This document shows, one piece after another, positions 33,635 to 42,999 of a stretch of 55,494 bases of DNA. This DNA is from Chara braunii (Eukaryota; Streptophyta; Charophyceae; Charales; Characeae): the NCBI GenBank assembly GCA_003427395.1, contig BFEA01000037.1, positions 4,707,477-4,762,970 on the forward strand. The letters run 5' to 3'. The translations under genes and the position numbers were made by a program. The notes under the pieces are model-generated. The model saw nothing but the letters and a program-made list of their open reading frames with translations. It did no database searches and was not told the origin of the DNA. How positions within the stretch are numbered: the first letter of the stretch is position 1; each line of letters begins with the position of its first letter.

Positions 33635-34560
33635 CGTACAAGTCACCGCCTTCTTGAAGGTGCGACAAACATCCTTGCAAAGGGGTGTCCAAAACCACGA
33701 CGGTTGCCGGAGGAGGGTGGAGGTAAGAACGTAAGAATACCTTAGCGAATCCCTGGATGAAATTACTATAGTGACTAGTAAGGCATATAAAACAGGAAAG
33801 CTGCTTGACGGATGTGATGACGACCCATGCCGCAATAGCAATAATCATCGCATCATCCATGTGGAGACCCTGATCAGACACATGTTGTTCGAGGAAGTTC
33901 ACTTTGCGCTAGGCAAAGCGGCACTTACTAGTTTGGCATAAAGATCATGCTTGCGTAAGCGTTGTAGGACATAATGAAGGTGTCTGAGATGCTCTTATAA
34001 GGTACGACTGTGAACCAAGATGTCGTTCAGGTATACGAGAACGTATTCTTCAAGCATGTCCCTGAAAATATCGTTCATAGTCGTGTGGAAGATGGCGGGT
34101 GCGTTGGTGAGGCCGAATGGCAGCACAGTAAACTCATAGTGGCCGAAGGGCGACTGAGAGGCGATTTTAGGTTGGTACTCTGTAACAACGCGGATCTGGT
34201 GGTAACGGCTACGAATATCGATCTTTGTGAATAACCGATTATCTGTCAAACGGTCAAACAACTCACCCGGCCGAGGCATGGAATAATTGTTTTTAACCGT
34301 GTAACGGTTGAGGCCTCGATAGTGATTGTAGAGGTGAAGAGTTTCGTCCACTTTGCGAGCAAAGAGGACGGGTGCACCCGGGGAGTTACTGGGTTTAATG
34401 AAACCCTGTCGATGGAGCTCCTCAAGATGACGCTCGAGTTTCCTCGCTTATAAAATCAAAAGTCGATAGAGTACCTGATGGTGGACACGATAGTCAAACA
34501 CGAGATGGATAGAATGCTAGATACCACCCATCGGAGGAATCCCGTTGTATAAGAAATATG
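33635..34560 (-). pseudogene. E1: reverse transcriptase, motif C mutated to YLND
   Basis: Nearly complete RT core. HLEELHRQGFIKPSNSPG (near 34410), YRGLNRYTVKNNYSMPRPGE, motif A LFTKIDIRSRYHQI, motif B LPFGLTNAPAIFHTTMNDIF, motif C YVLVYLNDILVHSRT. The first aspartate of the catalytic pair is Asn (codon 34025-34027, AAC on the minus strand), which should abolish polymerase activity. The thumb/connection follows: HVSDQGLHMDDAMI, VKQLSCFICLTSHYSNFIQG, ending TFKKAVTCTPVLR at the junction to integrase. No RNase H. Stops near 34440 and 34000. Confidence 0.9.
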
Positions 34561-34564
34561 GGAA

Positions 34565-35700
34565 GAAAACGTCGTGGTACTCTCGAATCAAATCACGAAC
34601 GGTGGACTCTAAGTCGATCATGAACCTCGTGAGTTCCTCAACGTTTGCGTCGGTACAAGACATATGGGTGGATTCAACAGTGAATGGCGTAAGGCCTTGG
34701 GATGTCGAAGGGGTATTCGCAGGCTGAGGGGTGGATGTAGAGATAGAAGCCGCAAAGATGGAGGAAGGGTCAAGGAGATCGGACTCCAATAAGATAAGTT
34801 CAACCTCGGCACAAAGTGGATCATAGCGAAAAAGATCAATGACGTTCATTCAGTAAAATGTGACGTCCTCATATCGTATGAAATGAGCAAACTTACGAGG
34901 AAAAGTGAAAGTGATGTATGGATGGGACCCAGAAGAACGAGAATCCTGGGCAGGTGGGACGGGAAGGGTATCGCCCATGGTTCCAATGAACGGGACTCGA
35001 TGGGTGTGATCACACTTCATTTTGAGAACGAGTCTCGGACACTCATTCGGCTTCTGTGCCACGGAACCGACAAAACCAAGGACTGTCAAGAATAAAGTCG
35101 TACTTAGTCTCCAGCACGTGAAAATATGCGGAGGAATGATAGCACCGAGGCGCCTGGGTACTATCTCGTGGTTGGATGGTGAGGGAAAAGTGGAAGCCAG
35201 GAACCGTCTGATCGAAGAAGTGTTGTTATCCCAGAGGTAGCTAGAGGAGCTTCCTCAACCACGTGAGGGTGAACGAGATTTCCCAGCGAGTCGGAGTTTC
35301 ATAAAGCATGGTACACCCCCATAAATGTTCCCAAGCGGATAGGAATGATGGAGAGGGTGCGATCAGGATCGAAGAGCAGAGAAAGAAGACGACACAGGAC
35401 GTTTACGTGTCTCGGGAATCGCTCCTGGCGAGCCTAAAAAATGCTCAAATCCAAAAAAGGTGAGAACATCATTGTGAATCTCCAAGTGAGAGCTACAGCG
35501 AGTCGTGCGAATGACGCGACGAGTCAAAAGTCTCAAGGGGGAAGGACTAGATGCAGCGGTCTGCGGTCGGGCTGACGGTGACCTCGACATACGGCGGGGC
35601 AAAGGGAACTGCGTCTGTCGTGTCCTGAGGATCCTCTGGTGGGGTAGCCAACGGGGCAAACCACGACTCGGTGGTCGAGAAGTCGACTACGTGCAAGGCC
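34565..35700 (-). pseudogene. E1: degenerate protease and linker
   Basis: 34849-34517 encodes a linker ending RDLIREYHDVFFPYFLYNGI, just before RT; the DLIREYHDVFP wording matches E2 at about 50760. 35089-34850 encodes the post-protease segment KMKCDHTHRVPFIGTMGDTL and FAHFIRYEDVTFY. The retropepsin core itself (35100-35700) is scrambled by frameshifts; traces such as RTTRCSSHLEIHNDVLTF align with SEQLATCEDVVSSLLDL of E2. No usable active site. Confidence 0.65.
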
Positions 35701-35722
35701 TCATCGATACACTGCATTGTGG

Positions 35723-36001
35723 CTAGCTGGATGAAACTGGTCGGGCGGGGTCGAAGGGGGACCGAGATGGACGGTGATGAGAAATGTCAGCATAATTCTG
35801 ATCGACGGCGGTACGATATGGACACCGTGAGGTGTGTTCATCCTGGTGACAACGAAGGCAACCACGACGGGCCTCGAGGGCGGCGCGTTCCTCAAGGGAT
35901 AAAGCTCCGCGAGGAGGGACGAAACCTTGCAGGAGGTCTATCTGAGGGATCGCGACCGTGTGGGTGTCAACCTGTGCATCCCGACTGCGTGCACGATTCA
36001 T
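35723..36001 (-). pseudogene. E1: Gag C-terminus with shortened zinc knuckle
   Basis: Encodes DLLQGFVPPRGALSLEERAA, then the knuckle CLRCHQDEHTSRC. Spacing is CX2CX4HX3C, one residue short of CX2CX4HX4C; E2 has HTSLRC at this place, so one codon was lost. The upstream Gag matrix and capsid, present in E2, are missing and the frame abuts the purine-rich leader at 36003. Confidence 0.8.
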
Positions 36002-36002
36002 G

Positions 36003-36352
36003 GCGGAGAAAAAAAAAAAATAGGCGAGAAAGAGAAAAAAATTAGAGTGGGAGGTGGGAGGATGATTGGGTTGTAGATGGGGGAGGGAAGGGAAAAAAGG
36101 AGGTGGGAGAAAGAGAGAGAAAGTGATGAGAAGAGTGAAGAGTAAATGACATGAGTAGAAGAGATTAGTAAAAGATGGTGAGTGAGAGGGGGGAAGGAGA
36201 AAAAAAATGGTCGAAGATGATTGAAGAGGGAGGTAGGAAGGAGTAATGGTAGAGTCAGAAAGAATGACGAGATGGTGTAGGGGGAGAAAAAAGGAGGAGA
36301 GATAAACGGGAGAGAGAGGGGGGGGGGGAGTAGGTTAGCGAAGAGAGATGAT
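36003..36352 (-). other. E1 leader, purine-rich on plus strand
   Basis: A GA/GGGA-rich tract resembling 54700-55214 of E2 (GGGTTGTAGATGGGGGAGGG against GGTTGTAGTTGGGGGAGAGG). It ends GAGATGATACTAGAC, where E2 has GGGATGATACCTGGCCC. The minus strand therefore reads TATCATC just inside a possible LTR border; this is only weakly similar to an initiator tRNA priming site. Confidence 0.5.
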
Positions 36353-36379
36353 ACTAGACTTTCAATTGGCCAAAAGCAA

Positions 36380-36720
36380 CAAGATCGCGAAAATCCATGG
36401 GATCTTAGCCTTCAAGATGCTGGCAGCCTCCTGCTGCAGCACAAAATAATAATAATGAAATAATCGAAGGCTGACTGAGATCTTAACCAGTCACCCTGAT
36501 TGCACTGACACGCAACCCCCCTGGCTAGGGGGGTCTTCACTGCTGCCAAACTGTTGGTGCAGCAGTAGAAAAAATAATCATCAACCACCAACCACCCAGA
36601 TTCCACAACAGTGCAGCCCCCTAGCCAAGGGGGTCTTCACGTTATTCAGCTAGCTGCCATGTGGCACTGCAGAAGGCCACGTGTGCAGGCAACAGCAGCC
36701 ACGGCATGCTGGCGGGGGGG
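36380..36720. repeat. Duplicated hairpin-GTCTTCA unit, shared with 55240-55494
   Basis: Two perfect or near-perfect hairpins, ACCCCCCT-ggct-AGGGGGGT (36516-36535) and CCCCCTAGCCAAGGGGG (36617-36633), are each followed by GTCTTCA. E2 has the related AGCCCCCTGATCAGGAGGGT followed by CTTCAG at 55390. The following GCCA(T/C)GTGGCACTG and GGCCACGTG..CAGGCA are also shared. It probably lies in or next to the 5' LTR of both elements. Confidence 0.6.
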
Positions 36721-36949
36721 AAGGGGGGCGCAAAATAGCAGTCCACCCACCGTTGTCGTGCTGGCCGCTACTCGCATTTTGTCGACGGGGGGGAAAGGGG
36801 GAAGGGGGGAAGGGGGTGTAAATAGTTGGCGTAACACTCTTCAACATGAGTGTGCCGCACTATGGGGACAGAGTTTGATCAGTGTGTTAAGGGGCTGGCT
36901 ACGCACACGCATGACTGGCAGTTGCCCTTCAAACCTTAGCAGCAGCATG

Positions 36950-37130
36950 CATCCCGGATACTGAGCAGGACTAGACTGGACTCAAACAGTATACAACCTT
37001 GTGGGGTCAGGCCACGACCTAGTCCCTCAGGCCGAGCAGGCAAATAGCCCGATAGGCCCTGGCGTACCAATTCAGTCACAGGCCTCTGTCTGAACGGGCT
37101 TGGGCACTGATACTTTGGCCCAACCTGAAG
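36950..37130. repeat. Copy of the GGACTGGACT / CAGGCCACGA repeat
   Basis: Matches 31370-31540: ACTG(A/G)GCAGGACT.GACTGGACT, GGGGTCAGGCCACGA(C/T)CT, AGGC(C/T)GA(G/A)(C/T)AGGCAAATAGC. The start at about 36955 does not continue leftward into the 31174-31340 sequence, so the copy is truncated or rearranged. Confidence 0.7.
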
Positions 37131-38300
37131 CTACAAGGGAAACATGAGGCAGGTGTGGCATACTTAGATCCCACACAGGCCCCTACAGGGCCCGACCAGT
37201 AGGACGAGGGGTTTTCGATAGATGTAGGGTCTGTGCTAAGGTCTGTTCTAGGGTCCGTCTTGTTTCAGTAGGTCGGTACCCGCAGGTTAGGCCCTGGTGC
37301 AGTTTTGGTGCCCTACCCTAGAACGGTCTGAACACTGTTTCGTTTGGTGCCAGACCAAGGGAAACGTAGGCCGTAAAGGCCCGGTGGACGCCAGGTCATT
37401 TTCAAGCCTTTTCGAATTCGAAGCGAATTCAAATTTGGGCGTGAGGTTAGGGGCCAGCCTTTGCAGTTTTTGCGCCAGACGCTGGCGCAGTTCAGCATTG
37501 GTTAAGGGAAGCCTCCCAATTAAACCAGCACTATATAGCTGGCAGCACTATATCTGGTCCACTTACAGGCATAGGAGGCATTGTTGGCGGCACTCTTCAA
37601 GTGGAGGTTAGGTTAGTCGACGACAGCAGTAGGGCCCAGAGCTAGTATTGCACAGCAGCAGCGCAGCCAGAGCGAGAGAGAAAGATGGACTTGACTGGGC
37701 TATGGCGGAGGGCAGGGGACTTACCCGAGAACTCACCTATCAACGCCAGCGCTCCCCCTTCGTCGTCCGTGTGTCCGTACTTGCATCAAGGCAACATCTT
37801 TCACAGGTTAGTAGACGGTATCCAGCCACAGAGAGAGAGAGAGAGAGATCTCCTTCTTCTTCTCCATCCTCCGGTCCATCGCTCCTCCTCTTCCCCTCCA
37901 ACGCTCTGGCCTCTCCTCCTTCGCCAGACCATGAGAGAGAGAGAGAGAGATTTACGACATTGGGATTTAGTGATATTCGGATTCAGACTTAACCTTTGGA
38001 CAGTGACATTGTGGGGGGCTATTTTTGGATCGGTGTCGACGACATTTTGAGTTGGCTCTCTCCCTTCTCCCCCCTTCGTCTCTTCTCCCTCCTCATCCGT
38101 GTATGCCCAGGGTCTGGCGCCTCGTCTGTGCATGTCAGCGCCAAGTCCCCTCGCACACTGTGGGATGTTCAGTCTGCATCATGACATTGATTGGGTCTGA
38201 TTATTGGTATTTCAGTCTTCCACTGTGCTATCCTTACTGCATCTGTGAGAGGTCTGTTCTTGGTTCCGGTCTGCACGACATTGGCATGCGACACAGGCCA
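37131..38300 (+). other. Possible promoter and first exon, product unknown
   Basis: A TATA-like CACTATATAGCTGG lies at 37527-37540, with ATG at 37685 starting MDLTGLWRRAGDLPENSPIN and reaching CTTTCACAG|GTTAGTAG (donor near 37806). Short GA runs lie at 37832-37847 and 37933-37949. The layout is compatible with a gene 5' end, but the peptide is not recognised and no second exon can be assigned. It could equally be LTR sequence. Confidence 0.3.
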
Positions 38301-38975
38301 GGCAGCCAACCAGCCAGGCCCCTTCGCATATAGCAAAATGCCTCGCCGAGGTGAGAAAATTCAGGCACTTGAAGGTGCAAGCGGCAGCGCTGCTGTAGCG
38401 AGGGCTCGCGGCTACAAGCTTAGCGCTAACGAAAGTTCAGAGCGCGCACAGGCGTTCGGGTCGAGGGCGCTGCAAGAAGGCAGTGCCATAGTGGAACCCC
38501 CATAGCCGGGCTCCAGCTTGGATAGTCAGCGGTGTTGGGAAGACGTGGGTAAAGAAAACGAGGGAGACAGAGAGAGATGGAGACGATGATGTGAGAGCAC
38601 GTACCTGGTCCTGGCGATGGCCTACAAGGTCAACATCTTCGTGTACTTCAGTTCTCGCTGCTGACATCAACAGGATGCATTGTCAATTCGTAGGCTGCTA
38701 GTAGCTGTGTGATTGTAGTCGTAGGCTGCTAGTAGCTATGTGATTGTAGTCTGGCCGCTGAGCACCAAGTAGGAGGAAGGACTCTGGGTACATATGTTGA
38801 CGGTGGCGAGAGTATGCTATCATTGACATTCGGATTCAGTGCTTTGGTTCTCCGTTGGTGGAAAATCAGTGCATTGCTGCTTTCTGGACACTGTTGGACT
38901 TGCTGGCTTTCAATGTGATTTTGCACTCTAAATTTCTGTCATCGCTCATTTACCTTGCACAACGAGAACAACAAT
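38300..38975 (-). repeat. Left arm of a ~700-bp inverted duplication, exon-like
   Basis: The reverse complement aligns with 41060-41760 along its length: TGCAAGG.AAATGAGC, AATCACATTGAA.GCCAG, CGAATGTCAATGA, CCTACTTGG(T/C)GCTC, GAATTGACAATGCA, CTGTTGATGTCAGCAGC, GAAGATGT, CTCACATCATC, then GCAGCGCTGCCGC and AAGTGCCTGAAT. The frame LLMSAARTEVHEDVDLVGHR is followed by a donor CAG|GTACGTG, matching CAG|GTATGAG in the right arm. A 29-bp tandem duplication (ACTACAATCACA.AGCTACTA) lies at about 38690-38755. Origin unknown: a duplicated host exon or an unclassified element. Confidence 0.75.
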
Positions 38976-38994
38976 GGTAACAAGTACTAATAAC

Positions 38995-39371
38995 CTAGGA
39001 AGATTGTCCTGCCTGGCCGGGCACCCGGGCGTGCAAAAAAAAAAAAAAAAAAGGACTTTTCTCAACTTTTCTGCGCTCTCCTCGACGACCCCAAATCCGG
39101 CCTCGTTTCTTCTTTTGAGAGTTGGCTGCCAAGGGGGGGAAAGGGGGGTATAAATTGGTTTTAAAGGGGTTTAAAGAGGGGTGCCTAACTGTGATTCTGT
39201 TATTTTCTTTTTTATCTATTCTGTGAGGAATTCGGATCCGACCCTCAGCCAAAAGTCATTTGTATTGCGCTGGGGCTGCCAGGAAACCTGCCCGGGGCTC
39301 ATGCCCAGCCGGGCATTCAGGCGTGTACCCGGGTGTAAGTTGGGTGCCCGAGCGCCGGAAAAACAGCCTAG
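38995..39371. mobile_element. 377-bp hAT-like MITE with 8-bp target duplication
   Basis: Left end CTAGGAAGATTGTCC...CGGGCACCC (38995-39026); right end, read in reverse complement, CTAGGCTGTTTTTCC...CGGGCACCC (39371-39342). The ends are similar inverted repeats of about 30 bp. The 8 bp CTAATAAC flank both sides exactly (38987-38994 and 39372-39379). An 8-bp target duplication fits the hAT superfamily. The interior has an A18 run at 39036-39053 and G-rich tracts and no transposase, so it would be non-autonomous. Confidence 0.8.
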
Positions 39372-39379
39372 CTAATAAC

Positions 39380-40079
39380 CAAAAATAAATCGGAATCCAA
39401 ACTTTCACAGTGGAACAGACCCAAGTCAACGATTGCCTAGGCCTGTAGAATGCGTTAAAGATGTCTGGAGACATTTAGAAAAAAAAATTAAAAAATTGCA
39501 GCTCCCATAGTGCGCAGTTATATCCAATCATGCACGCCAATCTCCAGATCAAACCGTGTCAACAGTGATGCACACGCCAATTATTTGTGAGACACCGGGA
39601 CGTAAACAGGGGAAATCAAAATAATCATTGAGCATTTCAACCATCCTTACCTGTGACAATGGCATTCGCTGCAAAGGGTCTGGGCTCATTGACTGACGTC
39701 ATTGTGTGCTAGATCACCGCAAAGCACACGAAGGACAGCAGTGTTCTAGATCAGCGCAAAATACACACGAAGGACAGCCCGGCCTCTCATTGTGCGCTAG
39801 ATCAGCGCAAGTACACAAATGACATCCCGGCGTATTTCCTTATTTGATGACGAGTATGGCCACTCCTCACGCTCACAAAGATGAAAACACCCTTCAAAGA
39901 AATTCCAGCAGGCCCAGTTAGGCCGAGGCAGCATTGCCATTCACCTACCCTCTTTTCTGTTTCTTTCCATCCCTCACCATTTCTTTCTTCATTTTCAAAA
40001 GGGAGATGGCCTTGAGATATCACCATCATCGAACTCACCGGCCCTAGGTAATTCAGAGTTGTGGTACTTCAGTCATCTG
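39380..40079. other. No supported gene
   Basis: Holds a small local direct repeat, GTGTGCTAGATCACCGCAAAG / GTTCTAGATCAGCGCAAAATACACA / TGCGCTAGATCAGCGCAAGTACACA, at 39703, 39743 and 39791, spaced about 40-48 bp and each linked to GAAGGACAG or GACATCCCG. No coding evidence. Confidence 0.55.
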
Positions 40080-40155
40080 CTTCCAGTGGAGTTTGAACCC
40101 GAGTCTGCATTTCAACAGTTAACGGGTGTACCAACTGCACTAGGCCAGTTGGTGT
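40080..40155 (-). repeat. tRNA-like sequence, probable SINE head
   Basis: The minus strand has an RNA polymerase III A box, TGGCCTAGTGCAGTTGG (plus 40131-40147), and a B box, GGGTTCAAACTCC (plus 40088-40100), at tRNA-like spacing. A possible anticodon loop CTGTTGA sits between them, but the anticodon and T stems do not pair properly, so it is not a functional tRNA. Diverged tRNA-derived SINE or tRNA pseudogene. Confidence 0.45.
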
Positions 40156-40320
40156 CCCTCGCCATTTCTCCTGACAGGTTTATCCAATGATCTGTGGATG
40201 GCTCATGGTCATGGACTCGTGGCAAGGGTAGGGACAGCAAAATCAAGGCAGTCGGATCCATTCAGCATGATGTGACAAAGAGACGAGCCGACACTGACGG
40301 GGGACATGGTGAATGTTCCT

Positions 40321-40746
40321 TCATCCGACTGCCACATACATTACAGTGGCATGTTCTGCGATCCACATCCGTAACTGCAATAATGAAATGACATGAACTG
40401 GAAAAGGAGAAAGGTAGTGCATCCACACAGCAAGTGCTCCTCCGCTATTCTCACGCGGTCCCTGTGATAGTTGAACAACCACATATGAAATTGTCGATAT
40501 CATCGACCAAGCGAAGATGAAACCCAACGCGATGATGTCGTCAGCTAATTGCCAGAGAAAAAGTGGAAAGGGGCAACCCATCTGACAGGCAGCACGGACA
40601 CAGTAGAATGATGAGCTATGGAGGGAAGAAGGGAATGAGTTCAGGTGAAAGAGGGCAATGCAGGTGTTGCCCATTGACCATTCTCGGGGAAGATGCAGGA
40701 GTTTATCACCAGCCCACCCATCAATCAAGTTGTTAAGCCCAAACAC
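40321..40746 (-). CDS. Hydrophobic open frame next to orphan exon, hypothetical
   Basis: A 141-codon minus-strand frame downstream of the exon at 40797-40933. It begins FGLNNLIDGWAGDKLLHLPR and has hydrophobic stretches (CPFPLFLWQLADDIIALGFI; FAWSMISTISYVVVQLSQ) that could be membrane segments. A stop separates it from the exon frame, so it is either the next exon of the same gene read through intron or a chance frame. Not recognised. Confidence 0.25.
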   Translation of the reverse strand: MFGLNNLIDGWAGDKLLHLPREWSMGNTCIALFHLNSFPSSLHSSSFYCVRAACQMGCPFPLFLWQLADDIIALGFIFAWSMISTISYVVVQLSQGPRENSGGALAVWMHYLSPFPVHVISLLQLRMWIAEHATVMYVAVG

Positions 40747-40796
40747 AAGCGAACGAAAGATGGCTGGCTGCTCAGCTAGCTACGAGGCCGATGTAC

Positions 40797-40933
40797 CCTT
40801 TGCCTCTTTCTCCTTCTCTGTCAGCTTCTTGTCTTTGTGTTGGATCATGCCCGTCTCCACAAGATGGGGGATCTCAGCAGCAAGCCAGGGGGCCAGGCCA
40901 AGGCAGAGTGCATGAGCAATTCCAAAATGAGGG
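40797..40933 (-). CDS. Well-bounded orphan exon of an unknown, possibly membrane, protein
   Basis: On the minus strand the polypyrimidine tract and acceptor TGTCTGTGTCTGTGTGCAG precede the exon, which ends AAAG|GTACAT-like at 40797/40796. It is 137 nt, entered in phase 2 and left in phase 1, and encodes [45 protein letters not shown]: a hydrophobic helix followed by a charged, Lys/Glu-rich helix. Residue use looks like a real protein. I cannot assign a family. Neighbouring exons are not confirmed; the frame at 40746-40321 is a candidate. The acceptor reading depends on my choice of splice sites. Confidence 0.45.
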
Positions 40934-41019
40934 CTGCACACAGACACAGACAATAAATGGACAGTCAAGATCACACCCCACACTAATCCAACAAACGGAT
41001 GGTGTCCACTGATTCAGGA

Positions 41020-41023
<4 letters not shown>

Positions 41024-41058
<35 letters not shown>
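41024..41058. repeat. (CA)n microsatellite
   Basis: About 17 CA dinucleotides, directly left of the right arm of the inverted duplication. Confidence 0.95.
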
Positions 41059-41059
<1 letters not shown>

Positions 41060-41760
41060 CACCAAACAGAAAAATGCAAGGAAACTGAGCAATAGCAAGA
41101 TGACAGAATCAGATTGCACAATCACATTGAAGGCCAGAAAGTCCCCCAGTGTCCCAAAAGTAGCATTGCACCAATAATACACCAATGGAGAATTCCCGAA
41201 AGTAGCATTGGACCAATAATACACCAATGGAGAATTGTAACACTGAAACCGAATGTCAATGAGAGCTTACTCTCGTCTTCACCAACATAAGAGTCCAGGC
41301 CCTTCCCCCTACTTGGCGCTCGGCGCCCAGACTACTCCCACACAGCTACTATCTGCCTAAGAATTGACAATGCAACTGTTGATGTCAGCAGCCACCAAAG
41401 TACATGAAGATGTCGCCCAAAGCAGACCATCGACAATAACAGGTATGAGCCCTCACATCATCATCCTCACCTCTCTCTCTCTCTCTCTCTTGTCTGTTCA
41501 CCTTGTCTTCCCTCTGTACACCCGAAGACCAACCCTGCGCCTTGCTGTACTCCAAGCCCAGCCAGCTATGGAAGCTGGGCCATGGCGCTGCCCTCAGCAG
41601 CGCCCTTCTTCCCACACGACCGCATGTGCACAGCACCTTGCCCCTAGCTCTAGCGGCAGCACGCGAGCGTCCGCTCCAGCAGCGCTGCCGCAAACTGGCA
41701 AGTGCCTGAATGGCACTCCAGGCAGCGAGCAGGAAAGAGTCTGCCTGGCCTTCGAGCTAG
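41060..41760 (+). repeat. Right arm of the ~700-bp inverted duplication, exon-like
   Basis: Inverted homologue of 38300-38975. It carries a 44-bp tandem duplication (AAAGTAGCATTGCACCAATA, near 41158 and 41202) absent from the left arm. The frame LLMSAATKVHEDVAQSRPST runs to the donor ACAG|GTATGAG near 41441, followed by a short CT tract (41468-41490). Downstream GCGCTGCCCTCAGCAGCGCC and CCGCTCCAGCAGCGCTGCCG are shared with the left arm. Confidence 0.75.
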
Positions 41761-41781
41761 ATGGGCTGGGCCTGTGCCCAG

Positions 41782-41819
41782 ATTCAATTCAATTCAATTC
41801 AATTCAATTCAATTCAATA
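41782..41819. repeat. (ATTCA)n microsatellite
   Basis: Seven tandem copies of ATTCA. Confidence 0.95.
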
Positions 41820-41999
41820 ATTGGAGAATTCAAGCGTACGAGCCAGCACCCGCATTTGTACTCGAGAAGACGCTTCGCGTCTGATCTATCACCAGAGTGG
41901 AGTCAAAGGCGCAACGGGAAGCAGAGGCCTCGTTTCAAAAAGGCGTCTTCCGGTAGGCCCCAGGTTGCTGGGCCTCTGCTGGTGCTGCTAGGCCTGCGT

Positions 42000-42298
42000 T
42001 ACCGCGCTGATTGAGCGCGCGACCGGAGCTCAAATTTTGAGCTCCGCTCAATCCCTCACTCAAAAGCGCTTAAGGGAGCTTTGAGCGGGCACGGGAATAT
42101 TTGTTTCCCCAGAAAATAAGGAGCAAAAAAATAAAAAAATACAGGGTTGTAGATACTTTTGAGATCTACAACCCTATGTTTTTTATTTTATTTTTTGAAC
42201 TTTTCCTTTAATATTAAAAAACAACAACAACATAAAAACGAGAAAAAAAGACACTCAGACCCCACCCATGCCGGGCCTGCCCACACACACACACGTGA

Positions 42299-42335
<37 letters not shown>

Positions 42336-42600
42336 TACATAGACACACACACACACACACACACACAGAGAGTCACCACCTTCCCCACCCAGCCCCCCCC
42401 CCAAAAAAAAATCACCCGACCACCCTTTTTTTTTTTATCTGCGCAACCGCCCCCACGACATCCCCTGCCTTCGTGCAACCCCATGGCGCGTGTGCGCTCT
42501 TTTTTTGATGACCGCGCGGGCCTCAAAACACTTTGAGCGCGTTTGAGCACAGCAGGGGCGCGCGGTTAAGCGCGCGCTCACGCACGCTCAAACGGTTTCA
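42000..42600. repeat. GAGCGCGCG-rich palindromic block with (CA)n
   Basis: Both ends carry GAGCGCGCG-type words (TTGAGCGCGCGACCGGAGCTC at 42012; TTAAGCGCGCGCTCACGCAC at 42567 in the opposite sense), suggesting an inverted-repeat element, but no clean terminal repeats or target duplication were found. Inside: GAGCTCAAATTTTGAGCTC (42027-42045, perfect palindrome), AGGGTTGTAGAT/ATCTACAACCCT (42143-42154 and 42164-42175), and a (CA)n tract at 42282-42366. Confidence 0.5.
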
Positions 42601-42622
42601 TAGTGCTGGGGCTCGTTCAGTT

Positions 42623-42702
42623 ACTCCTCCCAACTGTCTGTGTATACTGCTGTGAATGTGGCACTCCTCCCAACTGTCTGTGTATACTGCTGCGAATGTG
42701 GC
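42623..42702 (+). repeat. 40-bp tandem duplication
   Basis: Two copies of ACTCCTCCCAACTGTCTGTG continuing TATACTGCTG(T/C)GAATGTGGC, differing at one base. Confidence 0.95.
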
Positions 42703-42999
42703 ACAGGGCCTGCACTTCAGAAAAGGCCTAGAAGGCCATGGAAAATCTTTGCTGCTCGGGTCCTGGGTTCCCTCAACCAACTGACGCGACACGACTGCCT
42801 GAAACCCCAAATACGGAATTGACAGCATTGGGCCTCTCGTGATTTGTTAGGCCCGCCTTCACTTAGGGCGGGCACACTTGCATCATGGGGCCCCTTAGGC
42901 TTTCCGAGAAGCCTTATCCTCGCATTCCCTTCTCCTTTACTTTGATAGTCCTCTTAGAAGTTCCTTAATCTGCAGGCAACTTTCCCTCGAGTGCTCTTT

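Larger units (their letters stand above)
31174..36352 (-). mobile_element. E1: chromodomain Ty3/gypsy element, internally deleted
   Basis: Minus-strand element whose left end (3' end in its own sense) is TGACGGACC at 31174. In its transcription order it retains: purine-rich leader (36350-36003), Gag zinc knuckle (36001-35723), degenerate protease (35700-34860), RT (34560-33640), integrase core (33628-33080), and integrase C-terminus with chromodomain (33076-32480), then 1.3 kb untranslated (32450-31174). Compared with E2 it lacks nearly all of the Gag matrix/capsid and all of RNase H. Stops and frameshifts are frequent. The right LTR could not be aligned to the left end, so the right border is approximate. 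Confidence 0.8.

Noticed and set aside
31174-37130. E1 bounded by two matching LTRs at 31174 and 36955
   Set aside because: Only an internal 170-bp stretch matches; the terminal TGACGGACC sequence is absent at 36955, so a complete LTR pair cannot be claimed.
40080-40155. Functional tRNA-Asn(GTT) gene
   Set aside because: A and B boxes are present but anticodon and T stems do not pair; kept only as a tRNA-like SINE head.
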